NCBI GenBank assembly: GCA_943370145.1
Contig: CALRPY020000016.1
Location: forward strand, 13,735-77,734
Source: Ga0077536 sp943370145
GTDB lineage: Bacteria; Pseudomonadota; Gammaproteobacteria; Ga0077536
DNA: 64,000 nucleotides
Reading direction: 5' to 3'
Shown here: positions 17,183 through 25,761 of the stretch, in pieces
Layout: every line of letters starts with the position of its first letter
Numbering within the stretch: the stretch's first letter is position 1
The notes under the pieces: model-generated
What the model saw: the letters and a program-made list of their open reading frames with translations, nothing else
The model's database searches: none
Told to the model about the DNA's origin: nothing
Translations under genes and position numbers: made by a program

Positions 17183-18310
17183 TCACAGTGGCGTGCAGAG
17201 TTCCTCTCCGGCATGGCCGGCACGCAGCGCGACCAGTTCCTCGCCGACCAGCGCCGCGCGCCAGCCGCTCACGAAGCGGGGCGTCCCCTCGCCACAGATC
17301 AACTGCTCCAGGTCGCGTCGCGAGGCGACCAGCGTAGGCGCGACTTTCGCCGCCTCGGCGCGTTCACGCACCCGCTGCTGGAGTTCGCCGAGCAGGCGCG
17401 TCCCGGCCGGGCTCAGCCGGACCGTCCGGTTCGGCACGGCAGCGCTCAGCTCGAGTTCGGGATCGTTGACCGTCTGCAGCAGGAGCTCGCCATGACGCCG
17501 TACGGTGCCCGCAGGCAGCCCCTGCACGTCGGCAAGCTCCGCAAGCCTGCGCGGCCGATGGCGCGCGAGCGCAAGGATGACCTCGTCGCGCAGGATCCAC
17601 GTGCGGGGTCGATCGGACGCGCGGGCGACCGTTTCGCGCCACTCGGCCAGCGCACGGGCCACGGCCTGGCCGCGCGCGTCGAGCTGGGACAGGCCCTTGA
17701 GCCGCTGCCAGGGCGCTGTCGCCTCGTCCTGCACCGCGAGCAGCCGCTCGACCTCCTCGCGCAGCCACTCGAGTTTGCCCTGCGCCTCCAGCTCACGTTC
17801 CAGCGCGCGCCACACCGGCAGCAGGTAGGCGACATCCAGGCCGGCGTAACGCAGCTGTTCCGCGCTCAGCGGCCGCTGCGCCCAGTCCGTGCGGGTCTGG
17901 GACTTGTCGATCACGACGCCGCAGTACTGCTCGACGATCGCCGCATACGAGATCTGGTCCGACAGGCCGAGCAGCGCGGCCGCAAGCTGAGTGTCGACGA
18001 GGGGCTGCAGGGCGCCCGCCCCGATTGCGCCGAGCACTTCGAGGTCCTGCCGGGCGGCGTGCATGATCTTCGGCTGGCGGGTGGCCGCCAGGCGCGCACC
18101 CAGGCCAGGCAGATCGATGTCGGCGAGCGGGTCGATGCAGTAAACCGCATCCGGGGTCGCTATCTGCAGGAGGCAGAAGCGCGGATAGTAGGTGTCGACC
18201 CGCATGAACTCCGTGTCGATCGCCAGCACGCTGGCGGCTTCGATCGCGTCCAGGGCCCGGGCCATCTCGGCGTCCGAGTGGACGCTGCATGGATGGTCAA
18301 ACGACTTCAT
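17183..18310 (-). CDS. rnd: ribonuclease D
   Basis: A 375-residue DEDD 3'-5' exonuclease that trims tRNA and other small RNA 3' ends. Exo motifs are in place: LAIDTEFMRVDTYYPRFCLLQI (DxE), the middle HAARQDLEVL, and the third motif LSAEQLRYAGLDVAYLLPV with Y and D. One HRDC domain follows (around residues 205-285) and a second HRDC-like helical part completes the normal E. coli-like length. It is convergent with the FKBP gene and diverges from prc. Confidence 0.95.
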   Translation of the reverse strand: MKSFDHPCSVHSDAEMARALDAIEAASVLAIDTEFMRVDTYYPRFCLLQIATPDAVYCIDPLADIDLPGLGARLAATRQPKIMHAARQDLEVLGAIGAGALQPLVDTQLAAALLGLSDQISYAAIVEQYCGVVIDKSQTRTDWAQRPLSAEQLRYAGLDVAYLLPVWRALERELEAQGKLEWLREEVERLLAVQDEATAPWQRLKGLSQLDARGQAVARALAEWRETVARASDRPRTWILRDEVILALARHRPRRLAELADVQGLPAGTVRRHGELLLQTVNDPELELSAAVPNRTVRLSPAGTRLLGELQQRVRERAEAAKVAPTLVASRRDLEQLICGEGTPRFVSGWRAALVGEELVALRAGHAGEELCTPL

Positions 18311-18480
18311 GGACAGGCTTCGCGACCATCCGGAAGCGTGCCGGCGGCGTAGGAGGATGGCGGACTCTGGTCGGCATAGCGGGGATTTTCCACGGCTGGT
18401 ATCAGTCGAATACGCTACACTAACGGCCCGCGACCACCAACGCGAGCAGGACCGGTTCTTACCTGAAAGCCAACTCTCGG

Positions 18481-18498
18481 ATGCGATTCACCGTATGA
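18481..18498 (+). promoter_or_regulatory. five-codon leader reading frame overlapping prc start
   Basis: ATG at 18481 opens a frame MRFTV that stops with TGA at 18496-18498, overlapping the prc ATG (18495) as ATGA. No good ribosome site precedes it. It could be a coupled leader or chance. Confidence 0.25.
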
Positions 18499-20675
18499 AA
18501 AACGTGTTTGCCGGCGCGCTCCTCGCCGGTCTGTTCGTGCTCACCGGAACCGCCACGGCCCTCGTCCCAACCGTTGCGCTGGATGACCTGGACCCGCAGC
18601 CCGAGCACCGCCGGGCCACGCGCCTGATCACGCACTTCATCGCGAACTACCATTACAAGAAGGCCGCCCTGGACGATGCGCTGTCGCAGATAATCTTCGA
18701 CAACTATCTCAAGGCGCTGGATCCCACCAAGAGCTACCTGCTCCAGGGTGACATCGAGGAGTTCGGCGCCTTCGCCACCGAGCTCGACGACGACCTGCGG
18801 AATTCCGACCTCCAGACCGTGTTCGACCTCTTCGTGCGCTTCCGCGAGCGGGTCGAGGCGCGCATGCCCAAGGCCATCGCGCTGCTCGACAAGCCCTTCG
18901 ATTTCAACATCGACGAATCCTTCGAATTCGATCGCGAGAACTCGCAGTGGGCCGCCAACGAGACCGAACTCGACGAATTGTGGCGCAAGCGCGTGAAGAA
19001 CGACGTGCTGTCACTGAAGCTCTCCGGGCGCAAGGACCCGGCCATCAAGGAAACCCTCCGCAAGCGCTACGAAGGCATCCTGCGCCAGACGGCCCAGTAC
19101 AACAGCGAGGACGTCTTCCAGACCTTCATCAATGCGTATACCACGGCCATCGACCCACACACGTCCTATTTCTCGCCGCGCACCTCGGAGAACTTCAAGA
19201 TCCGCATGAGCCTGTCCCTCGAGGGGATCGGCGCGGTCCTGCAGAGCGACAACGAGTACACGGTGGTCCGCGAAATCGTGAAGGGCGGCCCCGCGGACCT
19301 CAGCAAGAAGCTGCATGAGGGGGACCGCATCGTCGGCATCGCCCAGGGCACGGACGGCGAAGTCGTCGACGTCGTCGGCTGGCGGCTGGACGAGGTCGTC
19401 GACCTGATCCGCGGGCCGAAGGACTCGGTCGTGATGCTGCAGGTGCTGCCCAAGGGGGCCGGCCTGGACGGTCCACCGCGCGCGCTGAAGCTGGTGCGCA
19501 ACACCATCCAGCTCGAGGAGCAGGCGGCGCAGAAGAAGGTCCTGGACGTCGGCAGCGGTCCGGAAGCGCGCAAGATCGGCGTGATCGAGGTGCCGACGTT
19601 CTACATGGATTTCGAAGGCCGGATGAACGGCGACGAAAACTACCGCAGCACCACGCGCGACGTGCGGCGCCTGATCGGCGAACTGCAGCGGGAGAACATC
19701 CAGGGGCTCATCATCGACCTCCGCAGCAACGGCGGCGGTTCCCTCTCGGAAGCGACCGAGCTGACCGGCCTGTTCATCGACAACGGTCCCGTCGTCCAGG
19801 TGCGCAATTCCCAGGGCCGCGTGCAACTCGAACGCGACACCGAAGACGGCGTCGCTTATACCGGGCCACTGGCCGTCCTGGTCGATCGCAACAGCGCATC
19901 GGCGTCGGAAATCTTCGCCGCCGCCATCCAGGACTATCACCGCGGACTCGTCCTCGGCGAACCGACTTTCGGCAAAGGCACGGTGCAGAACCTGGTCGAT
20001 CTGAACCGCTTCGACGAGGAAGCCAAGGGCAAGCTTGGGCAGCTGAAGGCGACCATCGCCCAATTCTTCCGCGTCGAGGGCGACAGCACCCAGCACCGCG
20101 GCGTCGTGCCCGACATCGAGTTCCCCTCGGGACTCAGCACCAAGGACCAGGGAGAGCGGGCGCTCAAGCAGGCGCTCCCCTTCGCCCACATCGCCGCCGT
20201 CCGCTTCGAGCCGAGCATGGCGGCCCCGGGCAATCTCGCCGAGCTGCGCGAGCGGCACAACAGGCGGGTGCAAAGCGACAAGGCCTACACCGCCCTGCTC
20301 GCCCAGGAGCGCGCGATGCAGGAAGCGGCGGACCGCAAGCTCGTGTCGCTGCTGGAGACGAAGCGACGGGCCGAGCACGAGAAGGCCCGCCTCGAACAGC
20401 GCGAACGCGAGAACCAGATCCGCGTTGCCCACGGACTGGAGCCGCTGGCCGCGATGCCCGACGAGGACGCGCTCGACGGGGAAGATGCACTCGCCGACGA
20501 CAAGGACGAGGACAAGTTCGACGTCGTGCTCGAGGAGGCGTCGAAGGTGCTGGGGGACTACATCGAACTCTCCGGCGCGCCGACCAGCCGGCTCGCCGCG
20601 GGCGACGCCCAGGGCAGCACGGCGCCGTTGGCTGAACCGGCTGCCGCGGCGAACGCGCCTGCGGCGGTGCCCTGA
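18495..20675 (+). CDS. prc: tail-specific carboxy-terminal protease Prc
   Basis: A 726-residue periplasmic S41 protease that degrades or processes proteins from nonpolar C termini, including cell-wall enzymes and lipoproteins. A signal peptide (first 20 residues) is followed by the N-terminal helical domain, a PDZ domain (around 240-330, SLEGIGAVLQSDNEYTVV), and the S41 core. The catalytic serine is in DRNSASASEIFAAA and the lysine in FGKGTVQNLVDL. The lysine/glutamate-rich C-terminal extension (KRRAEHEKARLEQRE) is typical of Prc. ATG 18495 was chosen because the signal peptide starts there. Confidence 0.94.
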   Translation: MKNVFAGALLAGLFVLTGTATALVPTVALDDLDPQPEHRRATRLITHFIANYHYKKAALDDALSQIIFDNYLKALDPTKSYLLQGDIEEFGAFATELDDDLRNSDLQTVFDLFVRFRERVEARMPKAIALLDKPFDFNIDESFEFDRENSQWAANETELDELWRKRVKNDVLSLKLSGRKDPAIKETLRKRYEGILRQTAQYNSEDVFQTFINAYTTAIDPHTSYFSPRTSENFKIRMSLSLEGIGAVLQSDNEYTVVREIVKGGPADLSKKLHEGDRIVGIAQGTDGEVVDVVGWRLDEVVDLIRGPKDSVVMLQVLPKGAGLDGPPRALKLVRNTIQLEEQAAQKKVLDVGSGPEARKIGVIEVPTFYMDFEGRMNGDENYRSTTRDVRRLIGELQRENIQGLIIDLRSNGGGSLSEATELTGLFIDNGPVVQVRNSQGRVQLERDTEDGVAYTGPLAVLVDRNSASASEIFAAAIQDYHRGLVLGEPTFGKGTVQNLVDLNRFDEEAKGKLGQLKATIAQFFRVEGDSTQHRGVVPDIEFPSGLSTKDQGERALKQALPFAHIAAVRFEPSMAAPGNLAELRERHNRRVQSDKAYTALLAQERAMQEAADRKLVSLLETKRRAEHEKARLEQRERENQIRVAHGLEPLAAMPDEDALDGEDALADDKDEDKFDVVLEEASKVLGDYIELSGAPTSRLAAGDAQGSTAPLAEPAAAANAPAAVP

Positions 20676-20687
20676 GTCGCAGGCATT

Positions 20688-21554
20688 TCAGGGCACCAGG
20701 ATCAACGCCACACCCACCAGCATCAGGGCGGCCGCCGCAAGGTTGCGCCCCAGCTCGAGTTCCCTGAACCAGAGCGCGCCATAGAGCAGCCCGAACAGCA
20801 TGCTCGTGCGCTTGACCGCAATCATGTAGCCGGCCGTGACCTGCTCGATCGCGACGAAGTGGCTCACGATCATGATTGCCATCGCCGCCGCGACCCCGAA
20901 CACCGCCACGGGCCGCGCCTGTGCGATTCGTAACGGCGAACGGCCGCGGGCCAGCACGACCACGGCCGCGCACACGCCGAACAGGACCGCGTAGAACGCA
21001 CCGAAGTCGGCGCCCGGCATGTACTGCACGGCACCTTTGCCGAGGACGGCCGTGACGCTGAAGATGAGCGCGACGCCGAGCATCAGGCGGGGCCCCGGTT
21101 CGCGCAGCATGAACCTGAAAGGCGCGAGCCAACCGCCACGGGACATCTCGGCGCCGTTCAGCCAGTAGGCCCCTGCCGTGATCAGCGCCACGCCCAGCGC
21201 GCCGGCGACGCTGACCGTTTCACCCAGCAGCACGTAGCCGACGACCAGCGAGAAAACCGGACTGAACGACAGGTACGGCAGCGTGTGGCTCAGCGGCGAC
21301 GTGGTGATCGCCCGCACATAGATGAACACCGCGAGCAGGTCGAGCGGCACCAGCGCCAGCACCCAGGCCCAGAAGCGGGGATCGGCCGGTGGCAGGCCCG
21401 CCGACAGCGCCCACGGGAGCAACAGCGCGCCGCTCCAGACGAAGCGGGCCGACGCCGCGTCCCAGGGGTCGTCGTGACTGAAATGACGTTTGGTCAGGGC
21501 GTCCGCCGTCGCGATTGCAACGGCGGACAGCAAGGCGAGCGGAAACCAGTCCAT
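20688..21554 (-). CDS. EamA/DMT superfamily transporter
   Basis: A 288-residue inner-membrane protein with about ten hydrophobic helices in two EamA repeats (roughly residues 1-135 and 155-288), as in the drug/metabolite transporter superfamily. The second half ends with the conserved helix pair containing KRTSMLFGLLYGALWF and ELELGRNLAAAALMLVGVALI. Substrate is unknown. It is convergent with prc, with only 12 bases between stops. Confidence 0.87.
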   Translation of the reverse strand: MDWFPLALLSAVAIATADALTKRHFSHDDPWDAASARFVWSGALLLPWALSAGLPPADPRFWAWVLALVPLDLLAVFIYVRAITTSPLSHTLPYLSFSPVFSLVVGYVLLGETVSVAGALGVALITAGAYWLNGAEMSRGGWLAPFRFMLREPGPRLMLGVALIFSVTAVLGKGAVQYMPGADFGAFYAVLFGVCAAVVVLARGRSPLRIAQARPVAVFGVAAAMAIMIVSHFVAIEQVTAGYMIAVKRTSMLFGLLYGALWFRELELGRNLAAAALMLVGVALILVP

Positions 21555-21656
21555 GCAACTCCGGTATCGATAGCGCCATCGCGTCGGCCCAGCCGTCCCG
21601 CTCGTATATTGCCGGGCCGCGCACTAGCATAACCGCAGGCAGCAGGTGATCCGGCG

Positions 21657-22607
21657 ATGGCAACAGCCTTTCTCTACGACGCGCAGTTTCTCGACCATGA
21701 CACGGGCGCGGGGCATCCCGAAAGCCCTGCCCGCCTGACGACCGCGCTGGCCCAGCTCGAGCGCCTGCCCTGGTATGGCGAACTGCGGCAGCTCACGGCC
21801 AGGCCGGCAGATCTCGACTGGATCGAGACCACCCACCGCCTCGACTACATCCGGCGCGCCGCCGACGCCTGCTCTCGGGGCCAGCCTTTCCTCGACACGA
21901 TGGACGTCGCCATCTCGACGCGCTCCTTCGACGTCGCGACCCTCGCCGTCGGCGCCGCCATGGCGCTCGCCGACGACGTCGTCAGCGGCGGCAGCAGCAA
22001 CGGTTTCGCGTTGCTCCGGCCGCCCGGCCACCATGCCGAGCGCGAGGCGGCGGTCGGTTTCTGCCTGTTCAACAACATCGCGATTGTCGCCCGCTACCTG
22101 CAGCGCCATCACGGTCTGGACAAGATTGCGATCCTCGACTGGGACGTCCATCACGGCAATGGCACGCAGCATACCTTCGAGGAAGATCCGTCGGTGCTGT
22201 ACGTCAGCCTGCACCAGTACCCCTACTATCCGGGCACCGGCAGTGCATCTGAAATAGGCAGCGGCCGCGGCCGGGGCGCGACCCTGAACTGCCCGATGCC
22301 GGCCGGCGCCACCGACACCGCGTACGAACTCGCGTTCAACGACCAGGTGCTGCCCCGCCTCGCCCACTTCAAACCGGATGCGGTGCTGATCTCGGCCGGC
22401 TTCGACGCCCATCGCGACGACCCGCTGGCGGACGTCCAGCTGTCGACGGGCTGCTACGGCTGGATGACCGCGCGCGTGCTCGAAATGGCCGACCAGTACG
22501 CGGGCGGACGCGTCGTGTCGCTGCTCGAGGGCGGCTACAACCTCGCGCGCACCGCCGATTGCATCGAGCGCCACCTCGCCGTGCTGAGCGGCAAGCGCAG
22601 CGCCTGA
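21657..22607 (+). CDS. histone deacetylase family protein (acetylpolyamine/acetoin-type deacetylase)
   Basis: A 316-residue zinc deacetylase. The active-site signature is complete: LRPPGHHAEREAAVGFCLFNN (tandem catalytic histidines), the zinc ligands in LDWDVHHGNG (Asp, His) and SAGFDAHRDDPLA (Asp), and the C-terminal LEGGYNL with its glycine pair. Bacterial members deacetylate small molecules such as acetylpolyamines or act on acetyl-lysine; the substrate here is not evident. It is followed 25 bases later by a nucleoside carrier gene on the same strand. Confidence 0.92.
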   Translation: MATAFLYDAQFLDHDTGAGHPESPARLTTALAQLERLPWYGELRQLTARPADLDWIETTHRLDYIRRAADACSRGQPFLDTMDVAISTRSFDVATLAVGAAMALADDVVSGGSSNGFALLRPPGHHAEREAAVGFCLFNNIAIVARYLQRHHGLDKIAILDWDVHHGNGTQHTFEEDPSVLYVSLHQYPYYPGTGSASEIGSGRGRGATLNCPMPAGATDTAYELAFNDQVLPRLAHFKPDAVLISAGFDAHRDDPLADVQLSTGCYGWMTARVLEMADQYAGGRVVSLLEGGYNLARTADCIERHLAVLSGKRSA

Positions 22608-22632
22608 ACGCGAACGGGCAAGCGTCGACCCG

Positions 22633-23880
22633 ATGCCCGCCGTGCTGCAGCCCCTGCTGGGGATGATCGCGTTCTGCGCACTGGCATGGCTCTGCAGCGT
22701 CGCGCGCGGCGCGATCCGCTGGCGCCAGGTCGCTGGCGGACTCGCGCTGCAAATCCTTTTGGCCGCCGTACTGCTCCATGCGCCCGGGACACGGGTCGCC
22801 TTCGACTCGATGAATCGCGCGGTCGGCGCGCTGCAGGACTCGACCGCAGCCGGCACCAGCTTCGTGTTCGGCTACCTCGGCGGCGGCGAGCCGCCGTTCG
22901 AGGTCAGCGCACCGACCCGCCAGTTCGTGCTCGCCTTCCAGTCGCTGCCACTGGTGCTCGTGGTCAGCGCCCTGACCTCACTGCTGATTTACTGGCGGAT
23001 CCTGCCCTTCGTGATCGGCCTGATGGGCCGGGCACTCGAGCGCACGCTGGGCATCGGCGGCGCCGTCGGTTTCGGTGCCGCGGCGAATGTCTTCCTCGGC
23101 ATGGTCGAGGCGCCTCTCTTCATACGGCCCTACCTCAATCGGCTGACGGAGAGCGAACTCTTCGTGCTGATGACCTCCGGCATGGCGACCATTGCGGGCA
23201 CGGTGCTGATGCTCTACGCCGCCATCCTGGGCCCGGTGGTGCCCGACGCGCTGGGCCACCTGCTGATCGCGTCTATCATCTGCGTGCCGGGTTCGGTGGC
23301 CATGTCCCTGCTGATGGTGCCGGAAACCGGCACGCCCACCCGCGGCGCCTGGACCGTGCCGCGCGGCGCATCAGGCGCCGTCGAAGCCATCGCGAACGGC
23401 ACGCAGGCCGGTCTCGCGCTGCTGCTGCAGATCACGGCCATGCTGATCGTGCTGGTGGCACTCGTGCACCTCGCGAACCTGCTGCTCCTCCTGCTGCCCG
23501 AGGTCAGCGGGGCGCCGCTGAGCCTGCAGCGGATGCTCGGCTGGCTCATGGCGCCCCTCGCCTGGCTGATGGGAATTCCGTGGAGCGAAGCCGCGCAGGC
23601 CGGACGCCTGCTCGGGATCAAGACGGTGCTGAACGAATTCCTGGCCTACCTGGAACTGGCGCGGATGCCGGCGGCCGAACTGGGCGAGCGCAGCCGCCTC
23701 ATCCTGACCTACGCGCTGTGCGGCTTCGCCAACATCGGCAGTCTCGGCATCATGATCGCCGGACTCGGCGAGATGGCGCCCGCCCGGCGCGCCGAGGTGC
23801 TGCGGCTGGGGCCGCGCTCAGTCGTGGCGGGAACGCTCACCACGCTGTGCACGGGCGCGATCGTCGGCCTGCTGCTGTGA
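22633..23880 (+). CDS. concentrative nucleoside transporter (NupC/CNT family)
   Basis: A 415-residue inner-membrane symporter. It has the CNT order: N-terminal helices, the FVFGYLGGGEPPF segment, the re-entrant loop NVFLGMVEAPLFIRPYL with the Gln/Asn-Glu-Ala-Pro type nucleoside-binding motif, the SGMATIAGTVL stretch, and the C-terminal KTVLNEFLAYLEL and CGFANIGSLGIMI motifs. It imports nucleosides with protons or sodium. It probably shares a transcript with the preceding deacetylase gene. Confidence 0.93.
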   Translation: MPAVLQPLLGMIAFCALAWLCSVARGAIRWRQVAGGLALQILLAAVLLHAPGTRVAFDSMNRAVGALQDSTAAGTSFVFGYLGGGEPPFEVSAPTRQFVLAFQSLPLVLVVSALTSLLIYWRILPFVIGLMGRALERTLGIGGAVGFGAAANVFLGMVEAPLFIRPYLNRLTESELFVLMTSGMATIAGTVLMLYAAILGPVVPDALGHLLIASIICVPGSVAMSLLMVPETGTPTRGAWTVPRGASGAVEAIANGTQAGLALLLQITAMLIVLVALVHLANLLLLLLPEVSGAPLSLQRMLGWLMAPLAWLMGIPWSEAAQAGRLLGIKTVLNEFLAYLELARMPAAELGERSRLILTYALCGFANIGSLGIMIAGLGEMAPARRAEVLRLGPRSVVAGTLTTLCTGAIVGLLL

Positions 23881-23939
23881 CGCCGCCGGCTTCGGCCGCC
23901 GAGGCGTGACGGCGCGCCTCGGCGCCACGACGCCAACGA

Positions 23940-24269
23940 CTACTTCTGGCCGGCACACGACGCGCACACCGCAGTCATCGGCAATGCGGCGCGGCGCTCG
24001 GTGTCGATGTTCTCGCCGCACTTCGCGCACTGCCCGTAGGTCCCGGCGCTGACCCGCGCAAGGGCCACGTCGATGGCGGCCAGTTCCTCACGCAGTCGGC
24101 CCGCCAGCGTCTCGACGACCTCGTCGTTCTCCCGCTGCACGACCTGTTCCGCGAAGTCACGCTCCACCGGCTCGTGCCGGTGGCCGATGTGATCGCGCAC
24201 GCGCGCGAGGCGCGCCTGTAATTCGTCGCGCAGCGCATGCAGGTCCTGCGCGGCTTCTTGTTCTTTCAT
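23940..24269 (-). CDS. TraR/DksA-type zinc finger protein
   Basis: A 109-residue protein with an N-terminal helical coiled-coil and a C-terminal C4 zinc finger: CAKCGENI, 16 residues, then CASC. This is the DksA/TraR fold that enters the RNA polymerase secondary channel or, in shorter relatives, acts as a conserved-function zinc protein. It is shorter than DksA (about 150) and lacks the recognisable DxxDxA coiled-coil tip, so transcriptional activity is uncertain. GGAG precedes ATG 24269; an upstream in-frame extension is not family-like. Confidence 0.88.
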   Translation of the reverse strand: MKEQEAAQDLHALRDELQARLARVRDHIGHRHEPVERDFAEQVVQRENDEVVETLAGRLREELAAIDVALARVSAGTYGQCAKCGENIDTERRAALPMTAVCASCAGQK

Positions 24270-24669
24270 GGGGAATGCTCCGTCTGATGCACGATGTTCC
24301 TCGTTGCGGCCACGCGACACGCGCGGGATGGCCCGGCGTGGGGGCACGGCCGGGGCTCGTCCGCCTCACGCGGCAGCGACCGGTCGTGTTCGGCGCAGGG
24401 CCCGGCAAGGATGCCGGATCGGACCCTGCGTCCCGCGCCCTGGCCACACCGGGGAAGACTGTACCGCGCCCGTGCCGGCCGCACTTGACGTGGATCAGCG
24501 GCAGGATCCCGCACTCACGCCATCCGCCTGCTTTGCCGCGGCCGGACGGCCGATGGTAGAGCCGCGGCCGGACGGCCGATGGTAGACTGCGGCCCGTGAC
24601 CATTCCGCCCCGCTGCGCCGCTGCCCGCGTCAAAGCCTGCGGGCACCGTGATCCCGGAGGACCCACCGT
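24270..24669. other. 400-base divergent intergenic region with a tandem repeat
   Basis: No credible gene. It separates the TraR/DksA-like gene from the RND efflux operon and should contain both promoters; I could not pick convincing boxes. It holds an exact 26-bp tandem duplication (listed separately) and GGAGG (24656-24660), the ribosome site of the efflux adaptor gene. Confidence 0.5.
24535..24586. repeat. exact 26-bp tandem direct repeat
   Basis: Bases 24535-24560 and 24561-24586 are identical, head to tail. The unit starts GCCGCGGCCGG and ends GATGGTAGA and contains internal palindromes (CCGCGG, CGGCCG). It lies 84 bases before the RND adaptor start. It could be a duplicated operator or a replication-slippage product. 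Confidence 0.9.
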
Positions 24670-25761
24670 TTGCTGAAACGCGCGCTGCTGCTTGCCCTGC
24701 TCGCGATGCTGATTTTCGGCTCGCTCGCCGGCGCGAAGTACCTCCAGATCCAACGCATGGTCGCCCGGTTCTCGGTTCCGCAACCGCCGGCGCCCGTCGC
24801 CGTCGCGACCGCCGAGCGCGCCCAGTGGGAAAGAACGCTGGCCGCCGTCGGCTCCCTCAGCGCGGTGCAGGACGTCATGGTGACGACCGAGGTCCCCGGC
24901 CTCGTCGAGAGCATCCGCTTCGAGTCCGGCCAGCAGGTGCAGGCCGGTGAGGTGTTACTGACCCTGGACAGCAGCATCGACGTCGCGGAACTCGCCGGCC
25001 TCACGGCCACCGAGGAACTCGCGGACGTGCAGTTCCAGCGCTTCGCGAAACTGCGCCGCGACAAGACGGCGTCCGAATCCCAGTACGACGAAGCTGCGGC
25101 CCAGCGCAGCAGGGCCATTGCGCTCGTGCAGGCGAAACGGGCGCACATCGCGAAGAAGACCATTCGCGCGCCTATCAGCGGGACCCTCGGCCTGCGCCGC
25201 GTCGATCTCGGGGACTACCTCGCGCCGGGCGCCGAGGTCGTCAGCCTGCAGGCGCTGGATCGCGTATTCGTGGACTACCGGCTGCCGGAGCGCGTGCTCG
25301 CGCGCCTTGCGCTCGGCCAGGCTGTCAGGGTCCACGTACAAGCCTTTCCGGGGCGCAGCTTTCCCGGACGCATCACGGCCATCGATCCCGCGATCGACGT
25401 CGCCACGCGCATGGTCCGCGTCCGCGGCACGCTCGACAACCCCGACCAGGCCCTCCGCCCCGGGATGTTCGCCGACGTCGAGACACTGCAGGAGCAGCCC
25501 GAAGAGGTCATCGTGGTGCCAGAGACCGCGATCACCTACAACCCGTACGGCAACGCGGTCTTCGTCGTCGTCGAGGCCGGAGCGGGCCTGAAAGTCATCC
25601 GGCGTCCGGTGGAGACGGGTGCCGTCCGCGCTGGCAGGGTGGCGATCACCCGGGGACTCGAAGCCGGCGAGCGCGTCGTCGCGGTCGGGCAGAACAAGCT
25701 GCGCAGCGAACAGGCCGTCGTCATCGCCCCCGCACCCGCGGCAGACGCGGCGCCACCGTGA
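24670..25761 (+). CDS. RND efflux periplasmic adaptor (membrane fusion protein)
   Basis: A 363-residue adaptor. An N-terminal membrane anchor (about residues 4-22) is followed by the barrel-sandwich half (GLVESIRFESGQQVQAGEVLLTLDSS), an alpha-hairpin (about 105-160), the return lipoyl half (KTIRAPISGTLGLRRVDLGDYL), and the beta-barrel and proximal domains (ALRPGMFADV). It links an inner-membrane RND pump to an outer-membrane channel. The start is TTG 24670, 9 bases after GGAGG. Its stop overlaps the pump start by four bases. No outer-membrane channel gene follows, so a shared TolC-type channel is likely. Confidence 0.93.
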   Translation: MLKRALLLALLAMLIFGSLAGAKYLQIQRMVARFSVPQPPAPVAVATAERAQWERTLAAVGSLSAVQDVMVTTEVPGLVESIRFESGQQVQAGEVLLTLDSSIDVAELAGLTATEELADVQFQRFAKLRRDKTASESQYDEAAAQRSRAIALVQAKRAHIAKKTIRAPISGTLGLRRVDLGDYLAPGAEVVSLQALDRVFVDYRLPERVLARLALGQAVRVHVQAFPGRSFPGRITAIDPAIDVATRMVRVRGTLDNPDQALRPGMFADVETLQEQPEEVIVVPETAITYNPYGNAVFVVVEAGAGLKVIRRPVETGAVRAGRVAITRGLEAGERVVAVGQNKLRSEQAVVIAPAPAADAAPP

